A stretch of DNA of 64,000 bases, taken from positions 845,195-909,194 of the forward strand of contig NW_019028988.1 in the NCBI RefSeq assembly GCF_002105155.1. Reading direction: 5' to 3'. The notes beneath the pieces were generated by a model, which was given only the letters and a program-made list of their open reading frames with translations, did no database searches and had not been told where the DNA came from. The translations under genes and the position numbers were made by a program. Below, piece by piece: positions 58,210-64,000 of this stretch; the stretch's first letter is position 1, and the number at the start of each line of letters is the position of its first letter. The DNA comes from Lobosporangium transversale (lineage: Eukaryota > Mortierellomycota > Mortierellomycetes > Mortierellales > Mortierellaceae).

Positions 58210-59235
58210 AGAGAGAGAGAGAAAAAAAGGGAAAAAAGGGAAATCAAGAGCTGAAATGAAGGTATGACGATCCACGGATGTTGGGTGCTTTCTGCAAAAT
58301 GAAATCGAAGGAAGGGTCGGGTCAGGGTCAGGATGTGAAGAGGAAAAGAGCAATGAATTTATAAAGAGCAAACTGTGAAAAAGCGCAGTATATGAATTAG
58401 CATTTGAATAAAAACAAAGAGATGATAGAAAATGAAGAATGAAGAATGAAGAGCGAAGAAAGAAAGAAGGAAGGAAGGAAACGAAAGAAGAAAGGAAGGA
58501 AGAATGGTCAGTAATTTGTAATAGGGGAGGCGGTGACCCATGCCCAACAATGGCAACTGTCGTTCAAAAGTGCGCACGGAGATGAAAAATATTTTTAATA
58601 GCACATGCTATCTGGGACGGCCTTGTGCTTCAATGTCGATGTAAACAAAGGCCAAGGCTTTACGGAGAGGCGCATTCACTATTTTTTCTATGCAAGCCCT
58701 TAGAACCACAACGTGAATGATAAGAATGCAGAACACTCTATCCATGGTTAAAAACAAAATTAAAAAAGAAAGGCGTAAACTCTTTTTTTTTTTTAACCCT
58801 GACCAAGTGAATAGTTATTATATGAGATGTATCTTTGACAATGCTAAGTCTAGTCCTTATTGCCCGAACCATGGCCTCGAGTAAAGGTCAATGCACTTCT
58901 CCCCTCTTCCACTTTCCTTTCTATTGAACAGTGGTCCATCGTCGCGGTATCCAAGCCACGGAGGACTAGCAATAATAGTTTAAAAAAATAAAATAAAATA
59001 AAAAAAAAAGATCTGGTCCTTGACATTTCGTCCACCGAAATATGGCGAGTTCAACTTTCTTGGTTCAGGGTCGATGACAAATTGAGATATTAATAAATAA
59101 AGCATGCATCCAACTTGGCTTACTTGCACGGCCATAAGGCGAATTGATTTGAAGAAGAAAAAAGAAAAAAATGTAAAGTCATATCACTCCTATTGGACTA
59201 TTGGAAACATTTTCTTTGTTTCAGAGATGCTGTGT

Positions 59236-59275
<40 letters not shown>

Positions 59276-60635
59276 TTTTTCTCGACTACAGGCAATCGGC
59301 CTTCTCCCAATGCAGGTACAAGGTTGAAGAAAAATTTAAAAAGGGACATCTCCATTCCTTGATAAAATTAATATATACATATTAACCGGTATATTATTAA
59401 GTCTCTATTTGGCTTAGAGGCTCAATTGATAAAAAAAAATAAATAAATAAATAAAAGTCCTCGGAAAAAGTACTTCGTCATTCAGATAAAGTAACCTGTC
59501 TATCCTATCAAGAGCTTGTTATTTTCTCAAAGACATCATTGCCCATGAGTTCCCTATCCGCTTTCTTCATTCATTTGTTTACCACTTTCGTCATAATACC
59601 CTTTTTTTTTTTTTTTGTCATACTTTCACCGAAAGACAAACACGCAATATGCATTTAAGGTTCCCGTCTCTGGTCACCAACTATTAATCTTATCCGGCTC
59701 GAAGAGGAGAAGAGGAAGAGGAAGAGGAAGAGAAGGAGAGGAGAGTGTTTATAGTCTAGGGTATGTGCGTCTTTACAAAATCCTATCATCCTATCCCGTC
59801 TCTCCTCCCCTTCCCTTTCTTTTTCCCTCCCCACCTTGTTCTACTGTACCTGAACTGCTCCCCCTCCTCTGTCTGTCCCACCTTGACCCACTGCGTGTGC
59901 AATGAACTGTTACCTAATGTGGGTTTCAAAAAACCACAATGTCTTTAAGTAATTTAGAGTTTTTCTGGGCGCCTTTTGTTTCTGATCGATTTTCATTTCC
60001 TTTTATTTTTCATACATGGCAAGCCGGGGAAAGAGAGGAGGAGTAGGGAAATGCTGAGGGGTAAAAGATCCAAAGGAATAAAGTAAGATACACATAGTAT
60101 GTTTAATACATTAATAATATAATCAATATGCACCTTATTATTTTTGGGATGCATCCGTGTCTACATGTACATGTATATCTTTATTATTGAACGGACAGGG
60201 AGGTGATGGTGATGGTGGTGGTTGGTGGTGGTGGTGGGGGGGGGGGGTGCAATATTTAACAACCGCCAGCTCAAGAGTAGACACATATGATCATGCAATT
60301 ATATATTACATGTATAATATTTATTATAGATTTTTGTGCATAGAGATGCTGTTCGCCCTCCTTTTTTAGCCTTTCTTCCCCAAGATGGCTTTTTCTGAGC
60401 ATTAGGAAAGAAAGCAATATGGAAAAACTCCGTTTATCAAGATAGGGTCAATAAATGCATGTATATATAAATGTAGATGTAGATGTTCAGTATGGTGTAC
60501 CAAAAATGCAGTGTATCTCCAAGTGACAGGGTCCAAAAACGCTTTTTGGTGTTCGCCTCGTTGCATAGCCTCATTTTTTTTCTTTTATTATATATATATT
60601 ATTATTATTATTATTATTATTATTTTTTCTTCATG

Positions 60636-60668
<33 letters not shown>

Positions 60669-61374
60669 CCTCCAAAAAAGTCACGTCAGCCTAGTGTACA
60701 TTGTACATTGTACATGTACATGTTACATGTTTAGGGAAATGTCTCCTTTTACGCTGATCAGATGGATCAATTAGCCTCTTAAGGGAAATATGTGTGCAAC
60801 TTGTCAGTTAACGGCAACAAAGTGGAACAGAATGTACAACATCTAATGTATACGAGCAATGGCCCATTGGCCACCAACGCCATCCTGTTGTGTGGGAATT
60901 TTTTTTTTTTTTTTATTCTCCTTTTTTTCTCTTCAATAACGATAGCTGTAGATCTTGTTTATTGTCTTTTTTTTTTTTTTTTTTTTTTTTTTTTCTGAGA
61001 GTATCTGTGTAGCTATAGAAGAATGAGTCGGGTCACCAAAGGATGTTTTTTTTTTTTTTTTATTTCCGTTCTTCAATTTGATTGCGCCGACATCTTTTTT
61101 TTTTTTTTTTTTTTTTTTTTTGTCAACAACCAGTTTCATGAATAAATAAATAAATAAAAAAAAAAAAAATTGGAGTCCCGCTTCATAGTTTTCGTAGGAA
61201 AGTCCTAGATCTTTTTTTTTTTTTTTTTTTTTTCTTTTTTTTTTCTTTTTATCAATGTGTCATGTAGTGTCACATTATTAATTAACCCTTTGCATTGCAT
61301 ATAGCAAGCGAGATCCTACTACACTTCCTCTATCCCCCCCACCTCCACCCCCTCTTCCTCCTCCCCGCCCCCCC

Positions 61375-61405
<31 letters not shown>

Positions 61406-61685
61406 AAATTGTGCGCCCTTGCGCCGGCCGTGTCAAAAGATAAAAAGAGAAAAAAGAATCAGCGCGACGCGTTCACGTTCACGTTCACGTTCACGCGTCG
61501 GTTGTTTCACAACGAGATGATCAAACGCGCAACGCGTATCTTTTGAACCAGGGTGACTGTTTCTTACCAAGAAACTATGTAGAGCACATAACACACATCA
61601 CACACATCACATAAACATACACACAACTCTCCCTCCATCTTGATGAAAACTTGATTCCACACACACACTCCCTCCTTCCCCTCGA
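57473..61685. other. 4.2-kb gene-poor spacer between two divergent genes
   Basis: No believable protein gene is present. The left part (57480-58500) is purine-rich on the plus strand and would read as Phe/Leu/Ser-rich junk on the minus strand. Microsatellites are (GA)n at 58206-58222, (CT)n at 59239-59268, (ATT)n near 60598-60626 and a G-rich stretch at 60196-60249. Long T runs lie near 60967-60994, 61048-61061 and 61096-61121. It must hold the promoters of the FAD monooxygenase and of the PLPBP gene, and may hold non-coding RNAs that I cannot recognise. Confidence 0.45.
61465..61537. promoter_or_regulatory. Cluster of three ACGCGT (MCB-type) sites upstream of PLPBP
   Basis: ACGCGT occurs at 61467-61472, 61493-61498 and 61532-61537. 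The first two frame a (TTCACG)n tandem repeat and lie within a perfect palindromic pair cgacgcg/cgcgtcg (61465-61471 and 61494-61500). ACGCGT is the MluI cell-cycle box bound by MBF (Mbp1/Swi6-type) factors in fungi. The cluster is 150-220 bp upstream of the PLPBP start. Function here is inferred from the motif only. Confidence 0.5.
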
Positions 61686-62355
61686 ATGTCACTTCATCTT
61701 TATCCATTCCTCATTCGGACAGTTCATTCACAGGCTCAATTCTTTAATTTGTCTCGATTCAATACCGTTCATCATTATCATCGGACATTAGCTTTTTCTG
61801 CTCGTTCTATTGCAACTACAACTATTACCCTAAGGACTGCTGCTACAGCCAAAAGATTATTACCAAGCATGAGTACCAGCCTTGAATATACCCCTGACCG
61901 TGCTCAGGAATTGGTAGATAACCTGTCAGATGTTGTCAAAAGGATGGAACAGACTTTACAGAGCAAAGGAGATAATGCACAGAAGGTAAATAATAATGGG
62001 GGGGGTTTTTTTTTTCCTTTTTCTTACGACTCTTTCAAATAAAAAGGAGTTCTTTTCAATTGACTCTTTTTGTTGCTATTAAATATATACATATACATAT
62101 AAATACAAATATAAATATAAAAGGCACGACTAGTGGCAGTCAGCAAGTACAAGCCTGCATCCGATATATTGGCTGTTTATGAGAAATCTGGACATTGCCA
62201 CTTTGGTGAGAATTATGTAAGTGCTTTTCTTTTTTTCTTTTTTTTTTTTTTTTTTTTTTTTTTTTCCTTTGGAAGAAAAGGGTATCTCTACATAATAATA
62301 TTACAAGATTTGATTATATATTTCTAACAACGCGTTAAAAAAAAAACTGAAAAAC

Positions 62356-62390
<35 letters not shown>

Positions 62391-63935
62391 GTCCACAGGT
62401 TCAGGAACTAGAAGAAAAGAGCAAGGAGGTAAAAAAAAAAAAAAAAAGATTGTTTTGCTGTGCTGTGCTGCGGTCTATTTTGGTCACGCGAGCAATGTGT
62501 CAATTATCAATTGTCAGTTGTCAATTGTCAATTGTCAATTGAAAGTAAATAAAGTACATGGGTAAAGTACATAGAAATTTAATAACCGGTTTTTATTTTT
62601 ATTTTGTTAACCAAAATATATAAAATAGTTACCCAAAGACATTCAATGGCATTTCATCGGATCACTTCAGTCTAACAAGTGCAAGATTGTTGCGGGTAAG
62701 AAGAAGAAAAAGAAAAAAAAAGAAAGTTTAAAAAAAAAAAAAAAAAAAGTGGATACGACATTAACTATATTTATGCCTAATACGTTTATTAAAGCAATCC
62801 CTAATCTGTTCGTTGTGGAGACTGTGGACAGCGCAAAGAAGGCTTCGACTCTGGATAAGGCCTGCGTGAGTGCTGCTCGATCTGAACCACTTCGTATCTT
62901 TTTACAAATCAACACGAGTGGTGAGGATAGTAAGTTTTTTTTTTTTTTTTTTTTTTTGTTTTATTTATCATTTATGCTCATTATTTATTCCAATATTCTT
63001 AACTAATGGTTTTATCCCAATGATCCCCGATGATCCTCAACCATTTTTTTTTTCTTTCCAGCCAAGAGTGGAATGCTTCCAAATGAGGCCCTAGAGGTGG
63101 CACAGCATGTTGTTTCATCCTGCCCTCACCTTAAGCTGTCCGGTCTAATGACAATTGGATCACCAAATCCTGACTTGGATAACGGTGAAAATCCAGATTT
63201 CAAGGTGAGGTCCCAGCTTCCCCTTCTCCTCCGTTTCCTCTTTCTCCTTTCTCCCTTCTCCTTCTTATCCTACTCCTCTCCTTTTTATCCTACTTCTTTC
63301 TCCTTCTCCTCTTCATCTTCTACCAATCTGGAACTTGGGGGAGATGATAAAAAAAATAAAAAATAAAAAATAAAAAAATAATAATAATAATGGATAAAGA
63401 AAGAGTGGAGTCGCATAAGCTTTGCCTTTGCTTGTGCCCTTTTTCCATTTTTGCTAAACAGGTATATCTTTTTTTTTTTTTTTTATTTTTTATTTTTTTA
63501 TAGACACTAAATCAATGCAAGGCGACAATTGAAGAGGCACTCAAGATCACGGACCTGGAATTGAGCATGGTAAAATATTTATATATAATATTTTTTTTTT
63601 ATTTTTACGCTATAAACCCTGTGTTATAAAACGCGCACACGCCCTCTCCCTTCTCCCTTCTCCCCTCCGTTATCTCCGATTGCCTCCCCCTCCTTCATTC
63701 CTGGGACCTGGCTCATTATCATTGCCATTATCACTGTCATCATGATCCAATGGATACAATGACAGGGTTAAAAGAAAAAAAAAAAAAAAAGAAAAAAGAA
63801 AATAATAATAATCAACTTTAATTTCAATAGGGTATGAGTGATGACTTTGAAAGAGCTCTTTTACAAGGATCGACTAATGTTCGCATAGGCAGCACTATCT
63901 TTGGATCTCGTCCCAAGAAGACTACTGTCCAGTAG
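61686..63935 (+). CDS. PLP homeostasis protein (PLPBP/PROSC/YggS family)
   Basis: Eight exons, 61686-61985, 62124-62216, 62399-62428, 62629-62695, 62795-62929, 63062-63204, 63504-63569 and 63831-63935, give 312 residues. The third exon is only 30 nt. The family binds pyridoxal phosphate without known catalysis and keeps B6 levels and keto/amino acid balance in order. Seen are LVAVSKYKP with the PLP lysine, CHFGENYVQELEEKS, IQWHFIGSLQSNK, NLFVVETVDS, IFLQINTSGEDTKSGM, LKLSGLMTIG, and the end [28 protein letters not shown]. The core starts near residue 63. The first 60 residues are rich in Arg, Ser, Thr and His with few acids, like a mitochondrial presequence; a second ATG at 61869 (MSTSLEYTPD) would give the short cytosolic form. 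A homologue in yeast is YBL036C. Confidence 0.94.
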
Positions 63936-64000
63936 TGGCGGTGGCAGTGGCAGTGGCAGTGGCAGTGACAGTGGCAGAAGCAGCAGTAGCAAAAGTTTGT
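63936..64000 (+). repeat. GGCAGT hexamer repeat at the right edge
   Basis: Directly after the PLPBP stop codon runs tggcagtggcagtggcagtg with variants, then agcagcagtagc. It is a simple hexamer repeat in the 3' UTR that reaches nearly to the window end. Confidence 0.7.

Noticed and set aside
57476-58604. Several Phe/Leu/Ser-rich minus-strand frames of 75-140 codons
   Set aside because: They come from purine-rich low-complexity DNA upstream of the FAD monooxygenase and show no domain or splice logic.
60157-60369. Gly/Trp-rich frame over the G-rich tract at 60196-60249
   Set aside because: It is produced by a GGT/G-run simple repeat, without a start context or homology.
61471-61496. Short TTCACG repeat considered as a CRISPR-like array
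   Set aside because: The repeats are directly adjacent with no spacers and the genome is fungal; it is a simple tandem repeat.
1-64000. tRNA or rRNA genes
   Set aside because: I looked for T-loop (GGTTCGAATCC-like) and rRNA signatures on both strands and saw none that I could support. A tRNAscan-SE run would settle this.
1-64000. Vitamin B6 cluster formed by AONS-like, CBS-like and PLPBP genes
   Set aside because: The three genes are more than 10 kb apart with unrelated genes and transposons between them; chance co-occurrence is enough.

Overview
The window looks like nuclear DNA of an early-diverging fungus. Genes are intron-rich (up to eight exons, GT..AG introns mostly 50-150 nt). The gene set is fungal: a secreted LPMO-like protein, a xylose-reductase-type aldo/keto reductase, a Mnl1/EDEM mannosidase and a peroxisomal AONS-type enzyme. 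Introns and spacers are full of long A/T homopolymers. A Mortierellomycota or Mucoromycota host is my inference; no rRNA or tRNA gene is visible to confirm it.

Layout, left to right. 0-18.3 kb is a normal gene-dense stretch: the 3' end of a C2H2 zinc-finger gene; an AONS/BioF-like enzyme ending in SKL, divergent from DIS3 (exosome nuclease); a doubtful small spliced gene; a forkhead transcription factor; and an EDEM/Mnl1-like GH47 protein with a PA domain. At 18.5-19.6 kb lies a diverged eL8 (L7Ae-type) paralogue.

19.6-41.2 kb is an accessory, repeat-rich island. It holds a Ty3-type LTR retrotransposon with two frame changes in its protease, and a cytochrome P450 pseudogene cut off by that element's 3' LTR. 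It also holds a decayed unidentified gene, a diverged solo LTR of related type, a broken IFI6/IFI27 (ISG12)-like gene and an intact P450 gene. The two P450 copies and their upstream DNA form a large inverted duplication. Further right are a heavily decayed Tc1-like relic, a C2-domain gene and an apparently complete Tc1/mariner element with TA target duplication and matching terminal repeats.

41.6-64 kb returns to genes: an LPMO-like secreted protein; an ERCC8/CSA-like WD40 protein divergent from a cystathionine beta-synthase-like gene with unusual active-site loops; an aldo/keto reductase of xylose-reductase type; and a greatly enlarged FAD-dependent monooxygenase. After a 4.2-kb gene-poor spacer comes a PLP-homeostasis (PLPBP/YggS) gene with a possible mitochondrial presequence.

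Three unrelated vitamin-B6-linked genes (AONS-like, CBS-like, PLPBP) occur in the window but they are far apart and I see no cluster. I found no convincing new multi-gene system. The best leads are the inverted P450 duplication truncated by a retrotransposon, the diverged CBS-like and eL8-like proteins, the forkhead variant, and the ISG12-like relic. Exon boundaries were read by eye and checked for phase; they are predictions, not transcript data.
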